NCBI GenBank assembly: GCA_951230915.1 | Contig: OX579641.1 | Location: 23,538,254 to 23,602,253 of the forward strand | Length of the DNA: 64,000 bases | Source of the DNA: Antitrichia curtipendula | Taxonomy: Eukaryota; Streptophyta; Bryopsida; Hypnales; Leucodontaceae | Direction: 5' to 3' | In this document: one piece after another, positions 13,001-27,197 of the stretch | Numbering within the stretch: the stretch's first letter is position 1 | Layout of the letters: the number at the start of each line of letters is the position of its first letter | Notes under the pieces: generated by a model | The model's input: only the letters and a program-made list of their open reading frames with translations | Told to the model about the DNA's origin: nothing | Database searches by the model: none | Made by a program: the position numbers and the translations under genes

Positions 13001-13715
13001 AAAAATAAATCAAGATGAGATACTACCGAGCCTACATACATTGTCGTTCAAGATATTTGAAGGCGCGGATATACATGAATCAATCGATGAATAAGATTGC
13101 CCACGACTCCCAACTGATTTGATCCTAGATCATATCCACAAAAGAACAGAAACTGGACTCCGTTCCTTCTTGCACCACATTTCGAGAGAATCGAAACGAG
13201 AAAAGACAACAGAGCACCATAACCATTGATCGGAAGCATCGGCAAACCATTCCTGTGGACAAGCGATGTTTTTCAGAACAGCAGCAAATGATGAGAAAAT
13301 TCCTAGCGATCGAACTAATAGTGATTGTTATGCAACCGAAATTCGCTAAAGTTAGGTAAAACAATTGTGCAGAAGAAACATTTACTTGTTCTTGTATCCA
13401 CATTTCAATATAAAAAATGCAAAAAACATGAGCACCGACCTGCACAACATCAATGGCAGTTTGGAGATTAGGCAGACTAAGCTGGCGCTTGAATAGAAAG
13501 CCTAGGACAGTGATGCCTGTTCCACCTGAGACCGCTCGACACCAATTGTGCTCAGTGTCACCAAGGAACCGATCATAAGGGCCCTCAAGAGAGACTTCTT
13601 CGTCTTCTTGACTCTTTGAACGTAAGTTGCCACAGACGACAGGTTCATAGTCTGAGCAGGTTCTCTGCGGTTCAGACAGCAAGGTGTCTGAGGATTGCAG
13701 GGTCTCCACCGACAT
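10028..13715 (-). CDS. Condensation/CoA-dependent acyltransferase-fold protein, uncharacterised plant family
   Basis: Five exons on the minus strand: 13715-13440, 12958-12433, 11619-11396, 10852-10687 and 10476-10028 (1641 nt, 546 aa, stop TGA). Phases match at every junction. Intron 2 has a GC donor (GACGCAG|GCAAGT). The core starts about residue 80 with WCRAVSGGTGITVLGFLF, then LQHPRLRSQLL, the layout of the condensation/chloramphenicol-acetyltransferase fold. The catalytic HHxxxDG region reads LHTAACDR (His218, Asp223), so the second His is Thr and the Gly is Arg; acyl transfer is therefore uncertain. The C-terminal part (CAAGLKAA, FYHSAIM, FWELARRC, SSLRTSLLVTF, HGVGPS) matches what I recall of an uncharacterised conserved plant family. 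Start chosen: ATG at 13715, the first ATG in the frame, with A at -3 (ccacgATG). An acidic insert (residues 119-160) looks disordered. Confidence 0.82.
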
Positions 13716-15420
13716 CGTGGCCTGTTCATATCCATTCAAACAGTCATCAGAGTGAGGTTTCAACCGTTTAGTCTCAGTGAGTCCTATGCGATCGTCAAAA
13801 TGTGCTGATGAAGATCTAACAATACACTTCAAAATCTTTGAAGAGAAGACAAGCAATCTTATTGGTAAAGATTATACGAAGAAGATGGATCTCGTAAATG
13901 AAACAGCCTTTCAAAGCATTAACAACGGGACTTGCGACCATTTATGACTCATGATAAACTTTTCCTGTAAGATTTTCATTGTAAATGCGTATTCTCCAAG
14001 TCTTCCCTAGTTTGAACTGAATAGCGGCGACCTCCAAAAGGCAAAGAAGAACCTCGCAATCAGACGTGCTTCCTACTTTGACAGTCCGTAAAACGCACAC
14101 GCACGGGAACTGCTGAACTGTATCAAGGATGAAGTGCCGATGCTCCTAGAACAAAATAGCAGTGTCACTAAATAATTCCTGAATAAGGAGGATTTCCACC
14201 TGGTCGAGTAGAAACCTGCATTTGGAGAGAGGACATAAGAAGAAGAGCGGTGACTTCACCTTTATTGTTCTCACTCCAAGCTGAGGAAATCCGAGGTAGG
14301 TCCTGAAAACATATGTGGAGAAGCCGCAGCTTGTCTCCTCTACCGCCCGAACGTAAGCGACGAAACACTGACTATTAAATCATGACAGAACTACTCGAAA
14401 GTATGCATCCTCGGAAAGGCCAGACTGGCTATGGCGTATCGATCACAAACTGCGAAGTCGTGCACTCAAAAGGTCGAATCACAAAATTAAATTGCGCAAG
14501 CCATCGCGCAGAAACTAACCAAGGGTGTCGATTTAAGGTCGGAATTGAAAGCTCTCGCTAACCTACCTTGGTAATGCACAAACTATCAGATTAATGGTAA
14601 CTTAAACACTTGGTGCAATTTTAACAGAGCAAATGCGCATCGTGAACAAGCCAGGGTATTCTTGGCTGGAACTCGAAGTTCGGACAGCTAAAAACCACAC
14701 AATTCAATATTTTATGCTGACAAAAAGAAAAGCTCCCATTCGCACTGTTTTCAATGCATTACAAATTTCAACTAACTGAAATTACTTCGAGGCGGGATTG
14801 GATCCAGTGTAAAGCGGGGATCCACCGCTTATCCTTGGACAGATAAGGATAAGCCGACGGACCGTAAAGATGGAGCGATGAAAATGTTCACAATCGTGTT
14901 TATTCTCGGTGAGCGCGCGAGAACTAAACGAAGGCAACTTGTCATCCATTGACCTCTGAAACTGACCTGTGCAAACCTCAAAAAGTTACAACCAAGGTTT
15001 GTCGAAGTGGAAAGGAAAAAAGATGCAAAAAGACCTCGAAAAGCCATTGAAACAGAGGAACCGATAACAAGTTTACGCTGACGACGGAGCAAGGCGGTGT
15101 GAGACTCCCACCGTTATAGTTTGCCGCCAGAGCCTCTGCAGGGGCTGATGAGTTTGCGCAGTTACGAAGAGGATATGGTGCGGTATCAAAGCTCGCAAAT
15201 CGAAATGATTAACTTCATCGTTTCACCAAGAAATGAAAACGAAGAAGCTCTAGATCGAACAAAATCTTCCGAAAATAGGTCGGGAATTAACCCTCGTCGA
15301 CGTCGGCGTCTACATTCTACTTCGACACATCGTTCGAAAGCCAAAGAGCTTTGTCACATGATTCACATCATCGTCTCCCTCTTCCAATTCCGTTTCCCTT
15401 CTAAAAGATAACCAAAAGAA
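13716..15420 (-). other. Upstream region of the acyltransferase-fold gene (5' UTR/promoter, limits unknown)
   Basis: About 1.7 kb of mixed-composition DNA with short frames on both strands, none with recognisable motifs. In-frame sequence upstream of the chosen ATG is open back to about 13856 but contains no other ATG, so it is probably leader. The plus-strand frame at 15121-15411 (Arg/Ser-rich) is unconvincing as a gene. AT-rich, transposon-bearing DNA resumes after about 15540. Confidence 0.35.
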
Positions 15421-15883
15421 AAGATAGAGGGCTCACATTCTTTCTGCAGAGTTGTGTACGTGGAACACCTGGCCCACTGCTCAAGAAAAATTCTTTAATT
15501 TGGTGCAGTGAGTATCCCGTGATGATTGCTGCAGATAAACCTGAATATTATATTATTTAAATGAAATGAGAATGAGTTACTGAAATTGACCTTGTGAATA
15601 CTGGAACTAAAATATTTAGTAGGGACACAAGCAATGCTTATTTATCCCTCCCTGTAACAGAAATCCAAACAGGGACTCTGATTGGTTCACAGGACATCAA
15701 GCAGAGATTGGGACAGCAACTTAGCTCAGTTGCTGAGTGGTTGTTGGGGGTGCTTCACAATACCTTATCATGATTCTTATTAAAGTTGAGGCACCCCGCA
15801 CCCTGTAGGATGTGCTATTTCCAACTTTACATTGGAACTCAAGGTTGGAATGTGTTATTTTTGGTCATTTTCAAGGTTTAGAC

Positions 15884-16297
15884 TAAGGTAGGAGGCTCTG
15901 AAATGGAACGGGCATTAAGAACGGACCCTATAAATGATTGTGAAATGGACATGAGTTGGTTCTGAAATTGACATGTATAGTCACTTAATGAATCAAAGAA
16001 AAAAGCATTATCAATTGCAAGAGCCAATCATTCGCTTTGCTTTCCCCATCTTTCTTTAGAATTGCAAGTGAACCGTTTATAAAAGACCTAGGGTCATAAA
16101 TAGGGACCTATGACCCAACTCATTTGAAAATTCATAAGTAATTCAGAAATGCTTGGAAAAATACGAAACCACTTGGGTTAGATTCCTCATCTATTTCTCT
16201 TTCTCTGAAAAATGAGCTAAAATTATTCCCATCCAATGAAATACACAATAAAGGCGGACCAGCCCTTAGATGTGCCATTTCTGAGCCGCCTACCTTA
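15884..16297. mobile_element. Family B element B1 (TA-flanked MITE)
   Basis: Termini TAAGGTAGGAGGCTCTGAAA and TTTCTGAGCCGCCTACCTTA are inverted repeats; both end in TA, consistent with a TA target duplication. Length is 414 bp with no open frame. The interior matches B2 at 21893 in inverted orientation. Its right TA lies inside the TTAA at which family A copy A2 begins, so the two elements abut exactly. A TA duplication suggests a Tc1/mariner-type (Stowaway-like) origin; this is inference. Confidence 0.75.
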
Positions 16298-17225
16298 ACC
16301 CCTAAAGGACCAAGGCCATTTTTCTGCCAAAAAACACTCAAAACTGCCATTTCTATAGCAAAGAGTAAAAAAAATTGAAAATTGTTTTTTTTTTCACATC
16401 TAACCGTAGGATATTATACCTAACTAGAATGAGAATGTATGGAAAAAATTTCAGAATTTTTGACCGCACAGATTGCAAGATATCTGCATTTAAAGTGAAA
16501 AAAACAAGTTTTTCAGCACATTGCGGGACTAGATTTTATGACTTTGAACATTTTTAACTTAAATATTTTGCACTACAGAGTTTTGAGCTTTTAATCTTTA
16601 TAGTGGAGAATTGAGTTGAGAGTCTAGGGGAAAAAAGAAAATCTAAAAAAACTTAATTTTCATTATGAAAGAAATTGTTAAGTAGAAGTAGGTACAAGAT
16701 AGAAAGAAAATCTAGAATATTAATATCTTTTATATGGAATTAAAAATCACTAATCCCAATGGTGAGATTTTTCTAGCAAAAAAACAAAACCTTGTGGAAC
16801 TTCTTTTTTTTTTAAATTATAAAGATTACATTCAGAAATGAATCCTACAAGTTATTTTTTCAGGAAGATGCTCTAAGTGCCCGAAAAACAAGCTTGTCCA
16901 TAACATTCTCATAAAAAATCCAAATGAAATGAATCAAAGCTTTTCAGATAGACAAAAATATAATCTATAAGAAAAAAAAATTAGAAAACAAAAAAAAAAA
17001 AAATTGCAAATTTTTTTGCTGCCCCTCGACCCCTGTTTTGAGCTTATTTGGGCATAACTTTTTTTCCCGGGCACCAATTGTGAAAAAAATTATATTCCCA
17101 TAAAGCTAATCAGATTTTCTACCTCCAAAAAAAGTTTCAAAAAATCAGGAGAAAATTTCAGCTCGTAGGTACCTGCCCGAAAACCCATTTGTCCCCCGAG
17201 GGGACAATGGTCCTTTAGGGGTTAA
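16295..17225. mobile_element. Family A copy A2 (TTAA-type, full-length reference copy)
   Basis: Begins TTAACCCCTAAAGGACCA and ends TGGTCCTTTAGGGGTTAA: 18-bp perfect inverted ends including TTAA on both sides. Length is 931 bp. The interior is non-coding, rich in A and T runs, and contains the family landmarks ctcaaaactgccatttct, gattgcaagatatctgcatt, gtagaagtaggtac and gcataactttttttcc. It is the best-preserved uninterrupted copy and serves as the empty-site reference for the insertion of A6 into A5. Confidence 0.85.
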
Positions 17226-20592
<3,367 letters not shown>

Positions 20593-20992
20593 TAGTAGAA
20601 CCACCCATTGTCAACCACTTAAGTAATCTATGCATGTTTTGGAGCAGTATAAGGCATGTAAATTTTTTGCCATGTAGGAAGATAGAAATCAAGGAGATTG
20701 CAATTTTTTCTGTAATTTTATGCCTTGAATTGAAATTACTATGAATTTTGGAAGCCCGTAGCTGGTCCAAACCTATAGTTGACATGTAGAGTCTTTCAAT
20801 GCCAATCATTCAAGAACTATTCTATGCTCATTGCTTTGGCACATGTGTCATGACTCAATTAGTCTTAACTGTGAAAAGGAGAAAAAAAACATTCAAAACT
20901 TTTGTTGAAAATTTATTGCAACCTTGGTTGGAAATAGTACACCCTATAGGTTGGGGATGGATCCTTGGTCAACAATGGGTGGTTCTACCATA
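20593..20992. mobile_element. MITE-like element with GTAGAACCACCCATTGT ends
   Basis: The left GTAGAACCACCCATTGTCAA at 20595 is answered by the right ACAATGGGTGGTTCTAC at 20972-20988. The TIR is about 20-25 bp and total length about 400 bp. Flanks (TATA on the left, CATA on the right) do not fix a target duplication. The short frames inside have no recognisable motifs. No second copy in the window. Confidence 0.6.
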
Positions 20993-21035
20993 TGTCCCAT
21001 GATGCTCTTGTGCTTCCTAGCTCTCAAGTATTATC

Positions 21036-21365
21036 TAAGGTAGAAGGCTCAAGAATAGTTTGGACATTAAGAACCGCCCACCTGTAAAATGTACATGATT
21101 TGTACATGCTGTTTTTTCATAGCCTTCACTGATGTACAAACAGTGTACATTTCAGGGGTGGACGACTTTGGAGTCCTATGTCAGTTCAACTTCAAAATTT
21201 CACAACTAATTTCAAAGAGCTCCAAAAAATATGAAATGACTTAGGTTAGATGCCAAATCCACTTCTCTTTCAAGGAAAATTTAATGAAAAATATTTCAAG
21301 AAGTTTTGTCTTCCCAAAATTCAGTTTCAGCTCTTAGGTGGGCGATTTCTGGACTTGTTACCTTA
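21036..21365. mobile_element. Family B element B3
   Basis: Termini TAAGGTAGAAGGCTCAAGAA and TTTCTGGACTTGTTACCTTA are inverted and both outer ends are TA. Length is 330 bp. The interior carries an inverted pair around 'gtacatgatttgtac' and 'gtacaaacagtgtac', also seen in B4. Non-coding. Confidence 0.65.
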
Positions 21366-21892
21366 GTCCATAAAAGTCTTTAGGAGCTTGAGAACATTCA
21401 AAGAGCTGCATAGATGGGGATGGAACCTTTTACTGCTTGGACTTCCACATCATCATGCAACAACTTCTTGCCCAGCCTCTTTGCCTGCAAAAGCATATAT
21501 CAGTGGGTCCACAAAAAGCATTAATGTTTTTAAGCCATTTTTTTTCTAGTACAATTTTTGCAAAGACAGGATATCCCACACCTCGTAGTCCACTTAGTGA
21601 AGCAAATGGCCCACTGTGAACTAGTGGACTCTAGGTGGATGTATCTTGTGGAGAGGTACCTAAGGTACTGAAAACGTATGTTAAGAACAAGACTCAATAG
21701 CAAGGGGTTATGCAACTCACTTTCACTGTAGGGTTAAGCACCCACTAGTTACATGAAGAATTACTAGGGGATTTCTCGAAGAGTGTGGGATGATGAAACT
21801 GAGGACAAGGATGAGGCTGACATGCGACAGAGGGAAAAAAAATGATACTTTACCCACAATGCCACAATGAGTCCAAACTTTGGATTCACACA

Positions 21893-22567
21893 TAAGGTAG
21901 GAGGCTCAGAAATGGCACATCTAAGGGCTGGTCTGCCTTTTTTTTTTGTGTATTTCACTGAAATGGCCATATTTGTTATATTAAAACTTTTTGCAGATTT
22001 TGAGACAGAATATTAGTTTTTGAAAAATTCATTTAAAAATATAGTAATTGAAAACAAAAGAAATAATGCTAAAATAGTGATTCTATAATGAAATTCTAAA
22101 AGTTGGTGTTGTTACCTATTTATAAAAAAATACTAGTAAAGAAATAAAGCGGTTTATCCTCGAGTTGAAGATAAAAATGAGACTGCAAAAAGTCTCAATA
22201 TAACGAATATGACCTTTGAACAGGAATAATTTTAGCTCATTTTTCAGCCAAGAGAAATAGATGAGGAATCTAACCCAAGTGGTTTTGTATTTTTCCAAGC
22301 ATTTCTGAATTACCTATGAATTTTCAAACGAGTTGGGTCATAGGTTCCTATTTATGACCCTAGGTCTTCTATAAACGATTCACTTGCAATTCTAAAGAAA
22401 AGTTGGGAAAACAAAGCAAATGATTGGCTCTTGCAATTGATAATGCTTTTTTTCTTGATTCATTCAATGACTATACATGTCAATTTCAGAACCAACTCAT
22501 GTCCATTTTACAGCCATTTATAGGGCCTGTTTTTAATGCCCGTTACATTTCAGAGACTCCTACCTTA
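21893..22567. mobile_element. Family B element B2, carrying a nested insertion
   Basis: Termini TAAGGTAGGAGGCTCAGAAA and TTTCAGAGACTCCTACCTTA, TA at both ends, 675 bp. It is collinear with B1 in inverse orientation (shared text aagcatttctgaattacct, gagttgggtcatagg, gacctaggg-type strings). Collinearity breaks at 21961-22223, where about 260 bp is extra compared with B1. Confidence 0.75.
21961..22223. mobile_element. MITE nested inside B2
   Basis: This extra segment, absent from B1, has inverted ends of about 40 bp: ggccatatttgttatatt with aaaactttttgcag on the left, and ctgcaaaaagtctcaatata with acgaatatgacc on the right. About 263 bp, non-coding. It must be younger than B2. The exact edges are uncertain by a few bases. 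Confidence 0.6.
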
Positions 22568-22872
22568 CATTTTGGAGAACATTGAATCCATGGCCCATGG
22601 CCCCTGTAAGAGAGTGAGTTGTCTTCCTTTTTGTTTTGTTCCATGATGTTTTCCACGTCTAGATGTTCTGGCTGATTTGGATTCAGCCAGGTTGTTCTAA
22701 TACATTCCTTCATGTATCCTGAAGTTTGCTTTTCTCAATTTTTCCTTTATTTCTGAAGCTCTCTATTTCTTTTTGATCATGAAGTTGTTGTTTGTGATTG
22801 CAGTCAGTGGTGTTGGAGTTTAATTTTAAGCATGAATGCATGAGGTCATAGCTACTGCATGATTCTTGGTAT

Positions 22873-23291
22873 TAAGGTAGACAAGCCTATTACCACCCTG
22901 ATTTGCGATCTGACTATGTTGGAGTCAACTTCAATGGGGGAACCTATTTTTCAAAGGTGTATGCATGTTTCACGAATCAAACCCAAGTGGAATTATAATT
23001 TTCTGATGAAAATTGAAATTTCTATGAATTTTTGAAGTTGACTGTCCTGAAATTACAAATCCGCCCATGGATTAATTTATAAAAGTCAGATCAACAACCC
23101 ATTACCGCCATAGATTGTATCTATGAGTACTTGGATATCCACCAATCAATGGTAGAAACGTTACCCAAGCTGAATTAATAAGCTGATTTGTCAGAAAAAT
23201 AGATGGACTTAGATGAGTTTCAGGGTGGTAATGGGGCCAAAAGTCAGATGTCGAAAATAGGAAGCTGACGGGAATAGGCTGGTTCACCTTA
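22873..23291. mobile_element. Family B element B5 (CAAGCCTATTA subfamily)
   Basis: Left end TAAGGTAGACAAGCCTATTA and right end GGAATAGGCTGGTTCACCTTA-type sequence are inverted repeats with TA on both outer sides. Length is 419 bp. It shares its interior with fragment B7 at 3448 and its terminal motif (AAGGTA, then CAGCCCAT-like) with B6 at 36643. Non-coding. Confidence 0.65.
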
Positions 23292-24048
23292 TGTCGAGGA
23301 ATGCTGTCGTTTGTGGGTTTTCTTCCGGCATCGTTGTCTGGACTGACAAGTGTTTCTGTTTTTATGAACTCAAGCAATTTTCTTTTTGGGTAGTGCGAGA
23401 ATAGTTTCAGTTGTGAGTGTTACTTTTTGAGTTACATGCTAATTTTTGGGATTTTTCACTGTTTGTGAGGGATGGCTTCAAGTAAGTGCCATTTGTAGGT
23501 GGATGTGCTGTTTGAGTGGTCATTGGAATTTCCATATTTATGTTTGTGAGAACAAATTGTGGATGAGTAGTATTGCATTGGATTTTGTGGTGTCTTGTTT
23601 CGGTTGGTGTAGTAAGATGTGTAATTTTGTTTAGATTTCCTAATTCATATTCATTAAATATAGGATAGTACGGGAGCAGTGATCCCAGAACTAGTTTATG
23701 GAATTTAGTGCATCGTGCTACCTAGTTTATTAAATTTAGTGCAGTATGCTACCTTCAGAACAAACATGCATAAATTTTGGTTTCTTTGAGAATGAGTAGT
23801 ATTTTTTTTAAAAAGGAAAGAAGGATTTTGCAGGTTGTAAAGGATTATTGAGAGTACTATAACAAAAAAATTGACTAAATAGATGTTAATTCCAATGTGG
23901 AGGAAGTTGCAAATTGGCTATCAAATTCTATTAGTTGCTGCAGTCTTGGCTAAAATTTAATTTTTTTCAAGGATTTTCTCCAATGTACTTTTAGCTACTC
24001 AAAAATTTTAAGTAGCAATGGAGCAAATTTTAACCAATTCTGTGAACG
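23292..24048. other. Spacer with a short tandem duplication
   Basis: No recognisable gene. A unit of about 32 bp (ctagtttatggaatttagtg, then catcgtgctacct) is duplicated imperfectly at about 23691-23753. Confidence 0.4.
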
Positions 24049-24928
24049 CTGTACAGTACCCGGAAGGAATGTTACGTAATCCTTGTTTTGGCATGCCAAA
24101 CAAGTTTGTATAACAAAAAGTATAAAGCTCATTTCAATCCCATATTTTTGGTATTTGATTCTCATGCATTCTCAATTGATCATACCAAATTTTGGTTACT
24201 AAAAATCAAAATCCTATTTTTGGTAAATTGTTTTGTGTCAAAATCATGGTTTTACAAGAAAGTTGATTAAAACATATTGGTGATGAATTTTTGAGATTTG
24301 ATTACATGGATATGTAGGAGACATCCATACACACATCTTTTCTATTAATAAACATCTTTTAAAAGTTTAAATTTTTTTGTCAACAGAGGTCCAAATGCTG
24401 GAGTGATCATGACCAAATTTAGTAAAATAGATAATTCTTTGTAGAAATTAACTTTTGGCAAAATAAACATATCATCATGTTCAACGGTATAGATTTAATC
24501 ATAATGTATGAGTCAAATAGCACAATTTAATTTCTACAAAGAATTATCTATTTTACTAAATTTGGTCATGATCACTCCAGCATTTGGACCTCTATTGACA
24601 AAAAATTTAAACTTTTAAAAGATGTTTATTAATAGAAAAGATGTGTGTATGGATGTCTCCTACATATCCATGTAATCAAATCTCAAAAATTCATCACCAA
24701 TATGTTTTAATCAACTTTCTTGTAAAACCATGATTTTGACACAAAACAATTTACCAAAAATAGGATTTTGATTTTTAGTAATCAAAATTTGGTATGGTCA
24801 ATTGAGAATGCATGAGAATCAAATACCAAAAATATGGGATTGAAATGAGCTTTATACTTTTTGTTATACAAACTTGTTTGGCATGCCAAAACAGGGATTA
24901 CGTAACATTCCTTCGGGGTACTGTACAG
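24049..24928. mobile_element. Family D-like foldback element D1: two ~400-bp inverted arms
   Basis: The left arm starts CTGTACAGTACCCGGAAGG at 24049 and runs to about 24450. The right arm is its near-perfect reverse complement from about 24530 to CCTTCGGGGTACTGTACAG ending at 24928. A loop of about 78 bp separates them. Because the arms match, the same short peptide frame (MACQTSLYNKKYKAHF...) appears on both strands. The ends can be read as CAGTACC...GGTACTG flanked by TA, the pogo/Tigger pattern, but this is inference. A transcript would fold into one very long hairpin. Confidence 0.8.
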
Positions 24929-26046
24929 GAGGGAGGGAGGAAGTTGTTTGTAAGGCCGCAAGAAAAGCTTGGCATATGACTGTAGCATCAAGGAAGAAGA
25001 AGAGATCTGGATATCCAAAGCACTTGTTGTGTCCTTCCTTTCTGGAGAGGTAGGCAATTTCATTCAGAGGGGACGGGGGACAGATGTAGAGCTGAGTCAA
25101 TCCATGAGATTGTTAGCAGTGTCTGTCTCCGTCATTTGTAGCAACTTCTTACAAGTCAATGCAGGCGGTTTGGAAAGTATGTAAGGATGGAAAAAAAGAA
25201 TTGTGACTCACAATAGTTGGGGTGACAGGTACGTTCAACAATATGTGTCAAAGTAGCTCTCGGGATTTGAATTGGATAGGGAAGGATGGACTAATAGGAA
25301 ATGTTGGAGTTGGGATTACGGTCGCAAGAGACTAGTTGCATTGAAGTGGAGGTGGGTCAAGTTGGTACATTCAAGGGTTAGTGCTTCTATGAATCCAAAG
25401 GTTTCATTTGGAGGAGCTAGACAAGAACTTAGACATTGGGGGCGGAATTCTTTTGTTTTTGCAGCCCATGTGGAGTAGATGTTTTTCAATCCAGTACTTC
25501 TCCAGACCGGGTTCAGACCATCCTCAATAATTTAAGGATTTTGGACATGATGTTTACTAATATACATTCAACAAATTATGGGACCCTATTAGCAAGAGAA
25601 AAATGATTGTTGTGCACTTTCAAATGTATTATTTGGACAATGTAAGGATAAGTTGTAAATTTTTGAAGAGCCAACTATACATGCACCTAATACCAACACT
25701 AAAGTCTGATATTCATATGTAATACGTCCTTGTAATCACATCTATTAACTTCCCAAGATTTTTCAAGATTTTAGAGTTGATGCCTATGAGTATAGTGACG
25801 ATTATGGGTGCTGCTATGTACCTTAAATGTTTTTCAATTCAGTACTTGTCCAAACCATCCTCAATGGAGTGCTGTGTTGAGTGTTGTCCCACAGTCGCCA
25901 CAAATGGAATTTGTAGGGCAGGGTGATTGAGAGCATGCAATTTGATGAGTTTGGAACTCCCGGGATTGAAGCCGCCAATGCATGCAGAAGACAATTAAAG
26001 GGGAAATCGATGTGGATTGCAAGGCAGAACACGTCGCCCAACTGAC
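24929..26046. other. Mixed-composition spacer with a direct repeat, no gene recognised
   Basis: Higher GC than the surroundings, with short frames on both strands (for example 25272-25478 plus and 25823-26041 minus) that I cannot match to any family. A phrase gtttttcaatccagtacttc, then tccagacc...ccatcctcaat, at about 25480-25530 recurs at 25828-25865 as gtttttcaattcagtacttg, then tccaaaccatcctcaat. This could be the flanks of a degraded short element or a local duplication. Confidence 0.35.
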
Positions 26047-26332
26047 TACACTAATAATGGTATATAGTGTTGGCAACAGTAATTACGAAGTACAACACTA
26101 AATGTCAACAATTTCACTAGTGTTATTAACACTAAATGTCAATATAGGCATTATTTGACAACTTTTTGAATTTTTTTGGGATATAAATTTTTAACAAGAT
26201 TTAATTTAGTGTTAAAGATAATTTCATATTAGAAATGAGCTCACAAGAAGTGGAAAGTAAAACTCTAAATGGGTCTGGTAAAAAATAGGTAACACTATTT
26301 GTAACATAACACTAAATACCATCATTAGTGTA
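26047..26332. mobile_element. Family C element C1
   Basis: Termini TACACTAATAATGGTATATA and, reversed, TACACTAATGATGGTATTTA form about 25-bp inverted repeats with two mismatches. Length is 286 bp. The interior is littered with the octamer CACTAAAT or its complement ATTTAGTG. A TA duplication is possible because both ends are TA. Non-coding. Confidence 0.65.
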
Positions 26333-26891
26333 CTGAGGAGGTGAGGGTAAGTGCAGACTGCACAGGCAGTTGAGCGGGAAGGATAGATCAACGAATTAGA
26401 AGGTTCAGACGATGAGGGCAGCCATGACAGAGGTCTGTCTTGCACAAGGAGGAAGGTGAAGATGAGAATAAAGATTGACAACTGAAGAAACAAGGGAGGC
26501 AACCCATTTCTCACCATTTAAGCAAATACACATGTCTGCAAGGCGGGTTTCTTTAGTGGGGAAATTTTCCCATGTGTAGAAATAGAATTAAGAAGGTTTC
26601 TATAATTTTTCAAATTTTTATTTCTCAAAACATAATTACTATGAATTTTTTAACCAAATTTTTTGTTAGACCCATACCAATCATACAGACCTTCCTATTT
26701 CTAACCAAGGACTGATTGCAAAATCCAACAAGGACTAGTTGCAACATTGAGAGTCTTATAGCCAATCATAATACACCACAACTGTACCGAGAATTGTGCT
26801 ATAATTTATCACTACTCATTACTTCCTGCTCAGAAAGAGAACAATCTACCTTGCTAAAATAGGGGGCTAATTAGGAATGGGTTGCCTTCCA
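26333..26891. other. Spacer, no gene recognised
   Basis: AT-rich sequence; the minus-strand frame at 26224-26517 lies partly in C1 and shows only a hydrophobic Leu/Phe run. Confidence 0.35.
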
Positions 26892-27197
26892 TATGGTAGG
26901 AGGTCCATAAGTGGACCATCTAAAGGCTAGAACTAAATTTTGGGGAGGTAAATTTTCACTAAAAGACAAGTGGAATTGACATCTAACCCAAGTTGTTTCA
27001 TTTTTTTTTGAGCTTGTGGAATTATTTATAAAATTTTGGAAGTTGAAATGGCATAGAGCTCTAAAATGGCTCACCTCCTAAATTGTACATCGTCTGTACA
27101 TTGCTAAAGGCTATGAAAAAGCAACATATACAAATAGTGTAAATTTAAAGAAGTGGGCCATTTTAGAGCTTGTGCCATTTTAGAACCTCCTACCTTA
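26892..27197. mobile_element. Family B element B4
   Basis: Left end TATGGTAGGAGGTCCATAAG and right end CCATTTTAGAACCTCCTACC followed by TTA are inverted repeats with TA outermost. Length is 306 bp. The interior has gtacatcgtctgtac near its middle, like B3. Non-coding. Confidence 0.65.

Noticed and set aside
13713..13856. Longer N-terminus for the acyltransferase-fold protein starting at 13856
   Set aside because: That start would be a TTG codon; the first ATG in the frame is at 13715 and the upstream frame closes with TAA.
16295..17225. PIF/Harbinger assignment of family A (3-bp TTA/TAA duplication)
   Set aside because: With element ends at ACCCC the flanks would be TTA on the left and TAA on the right, not a direct repeat; a TTAA direct repeat fits all copies better.
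24088..25063. Two similar frames on opposite strands (MACQTSLYNKK...)
   Set aside because: They are mirror copies made by the inverted arms of D1, not a duplicated gene.
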